This document shows, in pieces, positions 1 to 8,449 of a DNA stretch of 33,963 bases (the first letter of the stretch is position 1; each line of letters opens with the position of its first letter). The position numbers were made by a program, and so were the translations under genes. The DNA is from Acidobacteriota bacterium (GTDB lineage: Bacteria; Acidobacteriota; Thermoanaerobaculia; UBA5066), in assembly GCA_003152095.1 (NCBI GenBank), contig PLZI01000029.1, forward strand, positions 8,265-42,227, in the 5' to 3' direction. Below the pieces are notes generated by a model. It was not told where the DNA came from. It was given only the letters and a program-made list of their open reading frames with translations, and searched no databases.

Positions 1-1112
1 CCGATCGACGCGACCTCGGGGTCGCAGTACGTGCAGCCCGGCACCTGGTCGCGGTTCACGGGCACGGTCGGATGGCCGGCCATCGTTTCGGCGGCCACGA
101 TGCCTTCGGCGGATGCCACGTGCGCGAGCCAGATCGTCGGCGTGACGTCGCCGATCGCCCAAACGCCCGGCACGTTCGTGCGCTGGTGCGCGTCGACCTT
201 CACGTAGCCGCGGTCCGTGGCGACGCCTATGGCCTCGAGGCCGAGGCCCTCCGTCACCGGCCTTCGGCCGACGGCGAGAAGCACCTTCTCGACGGACCAT
301 GACAGCGGGCCCCCGTCCGGTCCCTTCGCCTTCACGGTGACGGTGCCGTCGCCGTTCGGCGTGGCCGACTCGACGCCCGTCCTCGTCAGCACCTCGATGC
401 CGTGCTTCTTGAAGAGGCGCTCGACCTCCTTCGAGATCTCCTCGTCCTCCACGGGCAGAACGCGCGGGAGAACCTCGACCAGGACGGTCTTCGTGCCGTA
501 GCGCGAGAAGCAGGAGGCGAACTCCGAGCCCACGGCGCCCGAGCCGATCACGAGGAGCGATCTCGGGATCGACTGCGACTTCAGGATGTGGTCGGAGTTC
601 AGAACGCTCTGGCCGTCGGCTTTCAGGAACGGCAGGTCGCGCGGCACCGAGCCCGTGGCGATGAGGACGTTCTTCGCGTTCAGGACGGTCTCGGCCGCGC
701 CACCCTTCACGGCGACCTGATTCGGCGAGACGAGGCGACCGAGGCCGGCGTGAACGTCGACCTTGTTTTTCTTCATGAGGTACTCGACGCCCTTGGCACC
801 CTTGAAGACCACCTTGTCGCGGAACTTCACGATGCCCGGAAAGTCGAGCTCGACACCGGCGAGCCGCACCCCGAAGTCCGCGGCGTGGTTCTTCGCCTCG
901 TCATAGAGCGAGGCCGACTTGAGCATCGCCTTCGTCGGGATGCAGCCTCGGTGCAGGCAGGAGCCGCCGAGGCCCACGTTCGGAACCTTCGCGTCCTTCT
1001 CGACGATGGCGGTCTTCAGGCCGAGCTGGGAAGCCCGGATGGCGGCCACGTAACCGCCCGGGCCGGAGCCGATCACGACGAGGTCGTAGGAAGGGGAGGG
1101 ATTGGCGCTCAC
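1..1112 (-). CDS. lpdA: dihydrolipoyl dehydrogenase (E3), 3' part beyond window
   Basis: Flavoprotein that reoxidises dihydrolipoamide with NAD+ in 2-oxoacid dehydrogenase or glycine cleavage complexes. The N-terminal FAD-binding GSGPGG motif is at residues 15-20. The redox-active disulfide is GGSCLHRGCIPTKA (Cys52 and Cys57, CX4C). The NAD-binding GSGAVGSEFAS motif lies near the middle, and the second FAD motif (AIGDVTPTIWLAHVA) is near residue 320. The last visible residues (PGCTYCDPEVASI) begin the dimerisation domain, so about 100 C-terminal residues and the His-Glu dyad lie outside. The start is the GTG at 1110-1112, preceded on the minus strand by GAGGAG (1117-1122). A TATAAT box at 1172-1177 gives a leader of about 55 nt, so this gene has a normal leader. 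The downstream partner genes are not visible. Confidence in the family is high. Confidence 0.96.
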   Translation of the reverse strand, partial: MSANPSPSYDLVVIGSGPGGYVAAIRASQLGLKTAIVEKDAKVPNVGLGGSCLHRGCIPTKAMLKSASLYDEAKNHAADFGVRLAGVELDFPGIVKFRDKVVFKGAKGVEYLMKKNKVDVHAGLGRLVSPNQVAVKGGAAETVLNAKNVLIATGSVPRDLPFLKADGQSVLNSDHILKSQSIPRSLLVIGSGAVGSEFASCFSRYGTKTVLVEVLPRVLPVEDEEISKEVERLFKKHGIEVLTRTGVESATPNGDGTVTVKAKGPDGGPLSWSVEKVLLAVGRRPVTEGLGLEAIGVATDRGYVKVDAHQRTNVPGVWAIGDVTPTIWLAHVASAEGIVAAETMAGHPTVPVNRDQVPGCTYCDPEVASI

Positions 1113-1171
1113 GGGTCTCCTCGATGGTTGACGGGGCGCGGCGCTGGTGGGCGCACGCCGGACGACCGGGG

Positions 1172-1177
1172 ATTATA
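1172..1177 (-). promoter_or_regulatory. TATAAT -10 box of lpdA
   Basis: A perfect TATAAT on the minus strand, about 60 nt before the lpdA GTG, between the chrA stop (1190) and lpdA. No clear -35 was found. A Shine-Dalgarno GAGGAG lies at 1117-1122. Confidence 0.5.
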
Positions 1178-1189
1178 GACGCCGGATCT

Positions 1190-2223
1190 TCAGCCGAAGA
1201 CGACGCCGAGGAGCCCGCCGGCGAGGACGAGCCAGGCCGCGTTGACCCGCGTGGTGGAGAGGATCGCGATACTCGCCAGATTGACCGGCGGAGCCGCGGC
1301 ACGAACGGTCCCATCAGAGCCACGAAGGCGAAGGCCGGAAGAAAGATGCCGAGCGTCGCGACGCCCGCGCCCGGCAGGCCGCCGAGCAGGTAGCCGATGA
1401 AAGTCGCGGTGGACGACAGCGGCCCGGGCGTGAACTGCCCAACCGCGACGGCATCGAGGAGCTGGGCGCTCGTGAGCCAGTGCCAGCGTTCGACGAGATC
1501 CGCCTTCAGGTAGGCGAGCAGCACGTAGCCGCTGCCAAAAAGGACAGCGCCGGTCTTCAGAAAGAAAAGGAAAAGGGCGGTAAGAGAAAAAGGCGAAAAA
1601 GGCGCGCCGAGGGCGAAGAGAGGGAGGAAGAAGGATTTCTTAGAAAGAAGAGGAAGAGAAGATTTCTTAGAGGGGGCATGGGGTTCGGCGCCCACCGGTA
1701 CGAAAGCCGAGACACAACCGGCGACGAGCAGCAGGACGAGCTCATGGACGAAAAAAGTGGCAGCAAGAGCGGCGAGGCCGAGCGCCAGGAGGAATCTGTT
1801 CTTCACCGCGGTGCGACCGAGGCCGACAAGGGCTTGCGCGATGAGGGCGAGCACGACGGGCTTGATGCCTTCGAAGAAATGAGGGAACGCGGGCAGCGAG
1901 CCGAAGCGCACATAGGCCCATGCGAACGTCGTCACGATCAGCGTTGCGGGCAGCACGAAGCCGAGGCCGGCGGCGAGGAACCCCGTCCAGCCTCCGCGCG
2001 CATGGCCGATGAAGAGCGCCATCTTCGTGGAGGCCGGACCTGGCGCGAGGTTCGTCGCGCCCAGGAGGTCGAGAAACTCCTGGCGCGTCATCCAGCCGCG
2101 GCGCGTCACGACCTCGTGCTCCATCATCGAGATGTGGGCCGCGGGCCCGCCGAAAGCGGTCGCTCCGAGCCGGAGGAAAAGCGCGGCGAGATCCTTCAGG
2201 TCCGCGCGGTTCCCTCTCGCCAT
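1190..2223 (-). CDS. chrA: chromate transporter (CHR family), 3' end frameshifted and shortened
   Basis: Membrane antiporter family associated with chromate efflux. The two homologous halves are clear. The N-half has LRLGATAFGGPAAHI near residue 20, then GATNLAPGPASTKM. The C-half has FLKTGAVLFGSGYVLLAYL, then VGQFTPGPLSS. I chose ATG 2223 over the TTG 2232 because a CATAAT box sits 8 nt before it. After PFVPRLR (near 1290) the frame is lost. A different frame then reads VNLASIAIL and TRVNAAWLVLAGG and stops at TGA 1190-1192, which is the normal family C-terminus. Compared with the family as I know it, about 10 residues are missing before VNLAS and about 25 after SIAIL, so the last helices are cut down. 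It is therefore either a decaying gene or an assembly error. Without the shift the frame runs into lpdA as far as about 901. The inter-half linker carries two copies of the TTTCTTAGAAA element. Confidence 0.8.
1634..1647 (+). repeat. TTTCTTAGAAA element, copy 1
   Basis: GATTTCTTAGAAAG inside chrA, in a purine-rich stretch (about 1560-1680). The 11-base core is a perfect inverted repeat of TTTCT around one central T. The coding strand (minus) reads it as LSKKS. Copy 2 lies 25 bases away. Confidence 0.75.
1661..1674 (+). repeat. TTTCTTAGAAA element, copy 2 (one mismatch)
   Basis: GATTTCTTAGAGGG, same orientation as copy 1 and separated from it by AAGAGGAAGA-type purine sequence. The chrA coding strand reads it as PSKKSS in the linker between the two transporter halves. 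Confidence 0.65.
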
Positions 2224-2231
2224 CGGCCCCA

Positions 2232-2237
2232 ATTATG
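2232..2237 (-). promoter_or_regulatory. -10 box (CATAAT) 8 nt before chrA ATG
   Basis: Minus-strand CATAAT followed by 8 nt and then ATG 2223. With normal -10 to +1 spacing, transcription would begin at or next to the start codon. No Shine-Dalgarno is present. Confidence 0.5.
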
Positions 2238-2360
2238 GGCAGGCGGCGGGCGGCGCCCGGCCTACACGATCGCGCGGGCACGGGCCGACCCCGATTTCGG
2301 GAGCCCTCGCGGCGATCCCCTGACACGGCGTCGCGTCGCACCGATTCCTGGCCGCCGCGC

Positions 2361-2366
2361 TAGTCT
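2361..2366 (+). promoter_or_regulatory. -10 box (TAGTCT) 6 nt before ATG 2373
   Basis: TAGTCT, then exactly 6 nt (TCGGGC), then ATG. No Shine-Dalgarno is present. This predicts a leaderless transcript for the propeller/phosphoesterase gene. No convincing -35 is visible. Confidence 0.5.
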
Positions 2367-2372
2367 TCGGGC

Positions 2373-4871
2373 ATGCGCCGCGCCTTTCTGCGAATTGTTC
2401 TCCCTCCCGCGACCGCCATCGTTTTCGTGGCGTCCGCCCCCGCGGCGGACCGCCTCGTCCCCGGGAAGCTCCCGTCCGGTGAGATCCAGCTCCCGAACGG
2501 CCGTCTCCTGACGCCCACGGGTACGCAGACTGAGGTCTCGCCATACCCGTTCGCGCTCGCGCTCACGCCGGACGGGAGGCGCGTCGTCGTCGCGTGCACC
2601 GGCGCGGACGATCAGTCGCTTCACCTTCTCGACGCGGTGACGGGGAAGCACCTCGCGAAGCAGCCGCTCGAGCATTCCTGGTTCGGCCTCGCGCTCTCGC
2701 CGGACGGGGCGCGGGCGTACGTCGCGGGCGCCAAGGGAGGAAACGTCCTCGTCTATCGCCTCGACGCGGATCGCTTTTTCGCGGAGGAGTCGATCTCGCT
2801 GAAGCGCAAGGAAGACGCACCGAATCTCGACGCAACGCCGGGAGGCCTCGCGATCTCGCCCGACGGCGCGACGCTCTGGGCCGCTCGCATTCTCGCGGAC
2901 GACCTCGTGAAGATCGATCTGAGGGCGAAAGAGGTCGTCGCGGCCGTGCCGGCCGGAGTCCATCCCTACCGGCCGGTCTTCTCACCCGATGGAAAGCTCC
3001 TCGCCGTCGCGGCATGGGGCGGAGCCACCGTGACATTCATCGACCCGGAGAAGGCGGCCTCGGCCGGCTCCGTGAAGACGGCCGACCATCCCGGAGATCT
3101 CGTCTTTTCGCCGGACGCGAAGGCGCTCTTTGTCGCCCAGGCGAACCGGAATCTCGTCGCGGTCGTCGACGTCGCGTCACGCGCCGTGGTTCGGCAGGTG
3201 TCGATCGCCTTCGGGCCGGATGGCCCCGGCACGAAATCGGCAGAAGACCTGCCGGATGGCTCGACGCCGAATGCGCTCGCGCTTTCGCGAGACGGGAGGA
3301 CGCTCTTCGTCGCGAACGCGGACGACGACGCGATTGCCGTCGTGGACGTGCCTTCGGACGTCGCAAAGATCCGCGCCCGGGGATTCATCCCCTCCGGCTG
3401 GTATCCCGACGCGCTCGCTCTATCGCGCAACGGAAGAGCGCTCTGGGCCGCGAACGCCAAAGGCGGCGGCTCGTGGGAGAACGCGAAGGGAGGCCCGGAC
3501 CCGACGAAGCCGAAAAATGGCAATCCCACGCGTCTGACGCGAACGCTTCCGGGCAGCATCTCGCGCATTTTCGTTCCCTCCGCCAAGGAGCTCGCGGCGC
3601 TCACGGCTCGCGCGTACGCGAACCGCAGGCCTGCCGCGCGTGGGGCGTCCCCGGCGGGCGCGTCGGTCGTCGTGCCCGCCGCGCCGGGCGGCGTCTCGCC
3701 CATCAAGCACGTGGTGTACGTCATCCGCGAGAACCGCACCTACGACCAGGTTCTCGGCGACCTCCCGAACGGCAATGGCGACCCGTCCCTCGTGCTTTTC
3801 GGGCGTGAGGTCACCCCGAACGCGCACGCCCTCGCGGAGCATTACGTCACGCTCGACAACTTCTACTGCGACGCCGAGGTCTCGGCCGACGGTCACAACT
3901 GGTCGATGGGCGCGTACGCGACAGACTTCGTGGAGAAGATCTGGCCGCCGAATTACGGAAGCCACGGCTTCAGCTATCTTTTCGAAGGCAACGACCCGGC
4001 GGCGTACCCGACGAACGGGTACCTCTGGGATGCGGCCGCCCGCGCCGGGCTCTCGCTGCGCAACTACGGAGAGTTCACGGGCATCGCGGCCGAGACGGAA
4101 GCCGCGTCGCAAGGCGCCCCCGTGAAGGGGCAGGAAGGCGCGCTCGATGGCAACACCTGCCCGTCTTACCCGGGTTTCGACACGGAGATCCTCGATAACG
4201 CGCGCGTGGACGCGTGGTTGAAGGAGTTCGAGGGTTTCGTGAAGAAGAAAGCGATGCCGCGGCTCATGATCATTCGGCTCGGCAACGACCACACGGTGGG
4301 GACGAAAAAAGGCGGAAAGACCCCGCGCGCGATGGTGGCCGAGAACGACGTCGCCCTCGGCCGGCTGATCGAGGCGCTTTCGCACTCGCGTTTCTGGAAG
4401 GAGACGGCGGTTTTCGTGGTCGAGGACGACGCCCAGAATGGCTCCGACCACGTGGACGCGCACCGCACGGTCGCGCTCGTCGTGTCGCCATATACGCGGC
4501 GCGGCACCGTGGACTCGACGATGTATTCCACGACGTCGATGCTCCGCACGATGGAGCTCATCCTCGGGCTGCCGCCCATGTCGCAGCACGACGCGGGCGC
4601 GATGCCGATGACGGCCGCGTTCGCGGACGCGCCGGATCCGGCGCCGTTCGACCACCGCGACACGAAGATCCCGTTCTACGAGATGAACCGCGACGGCGCA
4701 CCGATGCAGGCGCTCGCGGACACGTGGGACTTCTCGAAGGAAGACGCCGCTCCCGACATTCCGCTCAACGAAGCGATCTGGAAAAGCGTCAAGGGCACGG
4801 ACTCCGACATGCCCGCGCCCGTCAACGCCGCGTTCGTACGGGTGCCGTCGCGCGCGCCACGCGACGACTAG
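2373..4871 (+). CDS. secreted YncE-type beta-propeller / phosphoesterase fusion
   Basis: An 832-residue exported protein in two parts. A signal peptide (MRRAFLRIVLPPATAIVF, cut near APAA) is followed by about 370 residues of seven-bladed YVTN/YncE-type propeller. Its repeats contain LALTPDGRRVVVA, LALSPDGARAYVA, LAISPDGATLWAA and LALSRDGRTLFVA. From about residue 440 an alkaline-phosphatase-superfamily phosphoesterase begins (IKHVVYVIRENRTYDQVLGD), with NFYCDAEVSADGHNWSMGAYATD, RLGNDHTVGT and VVEDDAQNGSDHVDAHRT as the likely metal-binding segments. This resembles phospholipase C/acid-phosphatase-type enzymes. The substrate is unknown; the periplasm or outside of the cell is expected. Its stop shares bases with the stop of the convergent gene (CTAG, 4868-4871). 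Confidence 0.88.
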   Translation: MRRAFLRIVLPPATAIVFVASAPAADRLVPGKLPSGEIQLPNGRLLTPTGTQTEVSPYPFALALTPDGRRVVVACTGADDQSLHLLDAVTGKHLAKQPLEHSWFGLALSPDGARAYVAGAKGGNVLVYRLDADRFFAEESISLKRKEDAPNLDATPGGLAISPDGATLWAARILADDLVKIDLRAKEVVAAVPAGVHPYRPVFSPDGKLLAVAAWGGATVTFIDPEKAASAGSVKTADHPGDLVFSPDAKALFVAQANRNLVAVVDVASRAVVRQVSIAFGPDGPGTKSAEDLPDGSTPNALALSRDGRTLFVANADDDAIAVVDVPSDVAKIRARGFIPSGWYPDALALSRNGRALWAANAKGGGSWENAKGGPDPTKPKNGNPTRLTRTLPGSISRIFVPSAKELAALTARAYANRRPAARGASPAGASVVVPAAPGGVSPIKHVVYVIRENRTYDQVLGDLPNGNGDPSLVLFGREVTPNAHALAEHYVTLDNFYCDAEVSADGHNWSMGAYATDFVEKIWPPNYGSHGFSYLFEGNDPAAYPTNGYLWDAAARAGLSLRNYGEFTGIAAETEAASQGAPVKGQEGALDGNTCPSYPGFDTEILDNARVDAWLKEFEGFVKKKAMPRLMIIRLGNDHTVGTKKGGKTPRAMVAENDVALGRLIEALSHSRFWKETAVFVVEDDAQNGSDHVDAHRTVALVVSPYTRRGTVDSTMYSTTSMLRTMELILGLPPMSQHDAGAMPMTAAFADAPDPAPFDHRDTKIPFYEMNRDGAPMQALADTWDFSKEDAAPDIPLNEAIWKSVKGTDSDMPAPVNAAFVRVPSRAPRDD

Positions 4872-5530
4872 GACAATTCGGCCTCGACCTCCCGGTGCCG
4901 GTCGACCCAGACTGCCCACGGAATCACGACGACGAGCGCGAGGGTGCCCCAGGCCACGGCCGTGATGCTCGGCGGCGGCGGTCCGAAGGCGGCGCCCGCG
5001 TACGCGAGCAGGAAGAACGCGACGAGCGCGGCGAGAGCCCAACGACCCAGTGCGTCTTTCGGGTGAGTCGCGCGCACGTAAAGCCAGACACCGAGAGCGA
5101 AAAGCGGAAGCTCGACGGCAAGAGTCGCTGTTTTCGAGTTCCAAAGTCCCATCCCGACGAAGATCATCCCGCCGGGCGTGAGGGGAAGATCCGGCCGGTG
5201 GACGACCGCGTCGCAAATCCAGTGGCTCACCGTGCCGAGTGCCACCACGCCGCCGATCGCGGCGCTGCGCGACACTACATAGACGATGAAACCGAAGAGC
5301 GCGCCCCAGAGGATGGCCATGAGGAGGCTGTGCGACCACGGGAAAGAGTCGAAGGCCAGTGGCGTGAAGGCCGTGTTCCCGGGCTCGATGCGGGCGCTTT
5401 CGAGGCCCGTGAGAATGAAGACCGGCCAGAGGATGTCGAGGAAGAAGGGCGCCGCGAGGAGGACTCCGAGCGAGGCCCGCGGCACGATCGCTTTCGAAGC
5501 GAACCCGACGGCAGCGTGTCCGATGAACAT
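4868..5530 (-). CDS. YdjM/DUF457-type membrane metal-dependent hydrolase-like protein
   Basis: A 220-residue protein with about six hydrophobic segments, of the LexA-regulated inner-membrane hydrolase-like family (YdjM/DUF457). Conserved polar residues inside the membrane segments fit the family: FIGHAAVGF at the N-terminus, FFLDILWPVF, FDSFPWSHSLLMAI, and VSHWICDAVVHRPDLPL. The spaced His and Asp residues suggest a metal site. The true function is unproven even in the family. The ATG at 5528-5530 lies 15 bases beyond the S53 protease stop, so the two are probably co-transcribed. No strong Shine-Dalgarno is visible. Confidence 0.75.
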   Translation of the reverse strand: MFIGHAAVGFASKAIVPRASLGVLLAAPFFLDILWPVFILTGLESARIEPGNTAFTPLAFDSFPWSHSLLMAILWGALFGFIVYVVSRSAAIGGVVALGTVSHWICDAVVHRPDLPLTPGGMIFVGMGLWNSKTATLAVELPLFALGVWLYVRATHPKDALGRWALAALVAFFLLAYAGAAFGPPPPSITAVAWGTLALVVVIPWAVWVDRHREVEAELS

Positions 5531-5545
5531 CCGAGCACTTTCTCT

Positions 5546-7207
5546 TCAGGCGAGGAGTTTCTTCACAAGGGACGCGACGCTGGCCGAGCCGAGGCCCGTC
5601 GCCGGGTCCCAGCCCTTCGTCGCCTCGTAGCCCGAGACGCCGGCATAGGAGTTGTCGCCCTGCGTGATGTCGCGGTAAGGCGAGGTTCCTCGGGCCGCCG
5701 CGTAGAGGGCTGCGTTCGCCGCGCCGAGCCGAGGCCGGCCGGCTGCGGTGCGCGCGGCGTTCACGTGCGCGAGGATGCCGGACCAGATCGGCGCCGCCAC
5801 GCTGGTCCCTCCGGCCGCCGTCCATTTGTCCCTCACGAAGATCGAGAGGCCGGGGTCGGGCGAGGCGACGGCTGCGACGTCCGGAATCCCGCGACCGGTC
5901 ACGCCGCGACGCGCGCCGAGCGCTGCCTTTTGCCACGCGGGAACGGCGACGAACCGCGAAAAGCCGCCTCCCGTCGCTCCGCCATCCGGGCCGTCGTTCC
6001 AGACGCTCTCGACGAAGGAGCCGCCCTCGGGAACGAGCTTTGTGCCCCCGACCGCGGTGACCTCTGGGATGTCGCTCGGGAAGTCCACGTGGCGCTGGCC
6101 ATCGAAGGCGGGATCGTCCGGCAGCACGTCGCCGGCGCCGGCGTCGCCGGAGGCGCTGACAAAGGTGATGCCGAGGAGCGCGCAGGAGAGAAACAGCTGT
6201 CGAGTCTGGTCGTAGCGCCGCGACGTGGAGAAGCCGTCCTCGGGCATGCCCCACGAGATCGAGACGATCGAGGGACGGAGCGAGTCGGGCGCGTCGAGGA
6301 TCGCGTTCAGAAAATCCACCCAGCCCGTGTCCGTGTTGGGCGCCCACCACAGGTCGAGGTCCGCGTGCGGCGCGGTGCCGCGCACCCAGTCCATGTCGAG
6401 CGCGACCTCGACGTCGGCGTCGCCCGTCTTGCCCCGGTAGTCGTTTTTCGCGCCCGACACGGAGACCTCGGTCACGTCGCCCGTGGGGAGGCCGTATTGC
6501 GCGCAGAAGGCCTCGAAGTCGACGCTCGAGAAGCCGCCCCCGAACTCGAGGATGGCCACGCGCTCGCCGCGGCTGCCGGCCGTGTCCCGGTCCGGAAGGT
6601 CGTAGGCCAGGCGAATCTCTTCGGGCGTGTAACCCCCGTCGGGGCCGCGCGCCGTGGCCGGCCCGCGGCGGGGCTCTTTCGAGCGCGGCGGGGCGAGAAG
6701 GGGCGGAAAGCGCCGCGCCGCGGGCAGCGTGTTCAGCCCCGCGACACCGCGGATCACGGCGGCCAGCGACGCCGGAATCGACGGGTCCCGGTCGGCCGCA
6801 ACGGCCCGCTGCGTCAGGGGCGACATGGCGCGCGGCAGGTCGTAGACGCCGAGAGGGACGTCGAACGCGCGTGCGACCTTCTCCGCCGGGCCGTGAGCCT
6901 GGACCGCCGTGCGCGCCCCCGCGACTCCGTCCACCGCGAGCCCGGCGTCGCGCAGGAACGACAGCACGGCGTCGAGATCCTGATAGCCGGGGGCGACGAG
7001 CGTGCGCACCTCGTCGGGCGAGAGATGGCGCCCGTAGACGGCGCTCTTCGGGTCCGCGACGGCGGACGCGGCTTCCCGGAGCATACGCAGATCCTTCGCA
7101 TGCAGGAGCACCGTCAGTCGGATTTCCTCGCCGGGCGGGCACGGCCCCGTCCGGCGCGCGAGCGGCAGCCGCCGTGAGACGTGGTGGGGAAGGACGAATC
7201 GCTGCAC
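5546..7207 (-). CDS. S53 (sedolisin/kumamolisin) serine-carboxyl peptidase with pro-domain
   Basis: A 553-residue acid-type endopeptidase precursor. An activation domain (about residues 25-165, with YGRHLSPDEVRTLVAP) precedes the S53 catalytic domain. The catalytic set is visible: Glu267 and Asp271 (VEVALDMDW), Asp355 in SASGDAGAG, and Ser469 in GGTSVAAPIW. The spacings match kumamolisin closely (114 residues from Asp to Ser). The C-terminal calcium loop is DITQGDNSYAG...GWDPATGLG. I chose GTG 7205-7207 because AAGGAG lies about 10 nt upstream and the preceding gene stops at 7213; a longer frame upstream is just shadow coding over that gene. No signal peptide is seen, which is odd for a family usually secreted. 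It is co-transcribed with the lipocalin-like gene. Confidence 0.92.
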   Translation of the reverse strand: MQRFVLPHHVSRRLPLARRTGPCPPGEEIRLTVLLHAKDLRMLREAASAVADPKSAVYGRHLSPDEVRTLVAPGYQDLDAVLSFLRDAGLAVDGVAGARTAVQAHGPAEKVARAFDVPLGVYDLPRAMSPLTQRAVAADRDPSIPASLAAVIRGVAGLNTLPAARRFPPLLAPPRSKEPRRGPATARGPDGGYTPEEIRLAYDLPDRDTAGSRGERVAILEFGGGFSSVDFEAFCAQYGLPTGDVTEVSVSGAKNDYRGKTGDADVEVALDMDWVRGTAPHADLDLWWAPNTDTGWVDFLNAILDAPDSLRPSIVSISWGMPEDGFSTSRRYDQTRQLFLSCALLGITFVSASGDAGAGDVLPDDPAFDGQRHVDFPSDIPEVTAVGGTKLVPEGGSFVESVWNDGPDGGATGGGFSRFVAVPAWQKAALGARRGVTGRGIPDVAAVASPDPGLSIFVRDKWTAAGGTSVAAPIWSGILAHVNAARTAAGRPRLGAANAALYAAARGTSPYRDITQGDNSYAGVSGYEATKGWDPATGLGSASVASLVKKLLA

Positions 7208-7212
7208 GCGCG

Positions 7213-7659
7213 TCAGGCTCCTTCGACCCGAAAGAGCCGCTCCCAGACGAGCATTGCATCCATGAGATGGCTGCTCACCTGCACCGTCGGCGCGCTCACG
7301 ATCAGGCGGTTGCCCGAGATCCGGTAGAAGCGGACCAGATCCGTACCGACCCAGTTCGGGAAGAGGGACTGGGTGACGTGATGCACGACGACGCCGTGCG
7401 TTTCGTCCGCCACGTAGGTGCCGGCGTAGGCGAGATACTCGGAGAAGGCGGCCTCCATCTCGGCGGGCGTGCCGCCGAGCGGGTCGCCAGCCGCGAAGCG
7501 CGGGCGGTCTCCACGCATGATCTGCAGCGCCATGTGGCCCGTTGCATCGTAAAGACACAGGCCCGAGACGTCTTTTCCGATCGGATACACGACGTCTCCC
7601 TCGGAGCGGAATTCGAAGACGAGCAGCTTCCAGGCGCCGACGAGGGAACTCTCTTGCAT
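7213..7659 (-). CDS. lipocalin-like domain protein
   Basis: A 148-residue single-domain protein of the bacterial lipocalin-like (Lipocalin_5) family. It starts with LVGAWKLLVFEF and contains VYPIGKDVSGLCLYDATGHM, FSEYLAYAGTYVAD, VVHHVTQSLFPNWVGTD and RFYRISGNRLIV, the usual order of strands. It is often found near biosynthetic or detoxifying enzymes; its ligand is unknown. There is no signal peptide, so it is probably cytoplasmic. I chose ATG 7657-7659 because the family motif starts at once after it; frames upstream are unrelated. A TAGGAT box lies 10 nt before the ATG. It is first gene of a run with the S53 protease (5-base gap) and the membrane protein. Confidence 0.85.
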   Translation of the reverse strand: MQESSLVGAWKLLVFEFRSEGDVVYPIGKDVSGLCLYDATGHMALQIMRGDRPRFAAGDPLGGTPAEMEAAFSEYLAYAGTYVADETHGVVVHHVTQSLFPNWVGTDLVRFYRISGNRLIVSAPTVQVSSHLMDAMLVWERLFRVEGA

Positions 7660-7726
7660 GTCGAAAGCGATCCTACTCCCGGACGGCCGCCGGCAAGGGC
7701 GTCCGCAAAAGGTGTCCGCTCGACGG

Positions 7727-7732
7727 TATGCT
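7727..7732 (+). promoter_or_regulatory. possible -10 box (TATGCT) of the 7788 gene
   Basis: TATGCT 55 nt before the GTG at 7788, which has a Shine-Dalgarno GGAGGA at 7775-7780. This is a leadered counterpart to the leaderless genes around it. Confidence 0.3.
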
Positions 7733-7787
7733 CCATGCAAGAGGGAGGCGTGAAGGGTCTCCTCTGAGGGTCCTGGAGGAAGCAATT

Positions 7788-8417
7788 GTGAGTCCTTTCC
7801 CGCGGCGGCTCGCTCGGGCCTGGCTGGCCGTGGCCGCACTCTCCGGGATCGGTGTCGCCGGGATCCGGGCCGACCTCGAATCTCCGAACGTGAAGAAGCT
7901 GGGCCGTACCGTCTCCCGCTACAAGGACGACGTGCTCCAGATCGTCATCGGCTATAAGCACGCGCAGCATCATCTCGAGAGCCGGTGGATCCTCCTCGAG
8001 ACGTGCATCTCGGCCACGCGCGGTCCTGCCGTGGAGATCTTTCGCGAGGATGTGGCGCTCATCGCGCCCGACGGCACGCGGATGCCCATGCCGAGCCAGA
8101 GGAGGATGGCCGAAGGCAATCCCGATCTGCGCCGCATGCTCCTGCAGGCGCGCGTCACGCGCGACCCGCTCGCCGGCTATTTTCCCGCGTGTTTTCGCGA
8201 GGAGCGGCTGGGTTTCTTCGCGGTGCCGGGAGAGGCGATCGTGTTCGACCAGGTCACCGTGGACCGTGACACGCTCGCCTGGGGCGATCTCTTCTTCGAG
8301 TCTCCAAAGGGACGTTTCGAGGCCGGGATTTACACTCTCGTCGTGGAAAACAAGTCCGTGCACGTCCGGCTGCCGCTCGCCCTCGGAATCGAAGGGACGC
8401 TCGAGCGCACGAAGTAA
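7788..8417 (+). CDS. secreted protein of unknown function
   Basis: A 209-residue protein I do not recognise. It begins with a signal peptide (SPFPRRLARAWLAVAALSGI, cut near GIRA). The mature part is mixed alpha/beta with no cysteine cluster. It includes VLQIVIGYKHAQHHLESRW, IALIAPDGTRMPMPSQRR-like and VENKSVHVRLPLAL segments, giving the look of a small extracytoplasmic beta-sandwich. The start is GTG 7788-7790, fixed by GGAGGA at 7775-7780 with 7-nt spacing and by the signal peptide that follows. It is divergent from the lipocalin-like gene and 44 bases before a GT-C-type gene that has its own promoter. Confidence 0.7.
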   Translation: MSPFPRRLARAWLAVAALSGIGVAGIRADLESPNVKKLGRTVSRYKDDVLQIVIGYKHAQHHLESRWILLETCISATRGPAVEIFREDVALIAPDGTRMPMPSQRRMAEGNPDLRRMLLQARVTRDPLAGYFPACFREERLGFFAVPGEAIVFDQVTVDRDTLAWGDLFFESPKGRFEAGIYTLVVENKSVHVRLPLALGIEGTLERTK

Positions 8418-8449
8418 GCGGGGAGAGGGACGCGTCCCTGGGCCGACGG

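Noticed and set aside
901-1189. Uninterrupted continuation of the chrA frame into lpdA
   Set aside because: The residues become Ser/Arg/Pro-rich nonsense after PFVPRLR, while the true family C-terminus is in another frame ending at 1190.
4868-4871. Convergent stop overlaps (also at 10431-10471, 16257-16268 and 18952-18979) as possible antisense regulation
   Set aside because: Short convergent overlaps are ordinary in compact genomes; no structure or terminator was seen to support a special role.
4214-7177. 987-residue plus-strand open frame
   Set aside because: It is antisense to the S53 protease and YdjM-type genes, is Arg-rich and has no family motifs.
3420-7259. 1279-residue open frame on the minus strand and other very long antisense frames
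   Set aside because: They are Arg/Pro/Gly-rich shadows produced by high-GC codon bias over the propeller, S53 and lipocalin genes. None shows motifs.
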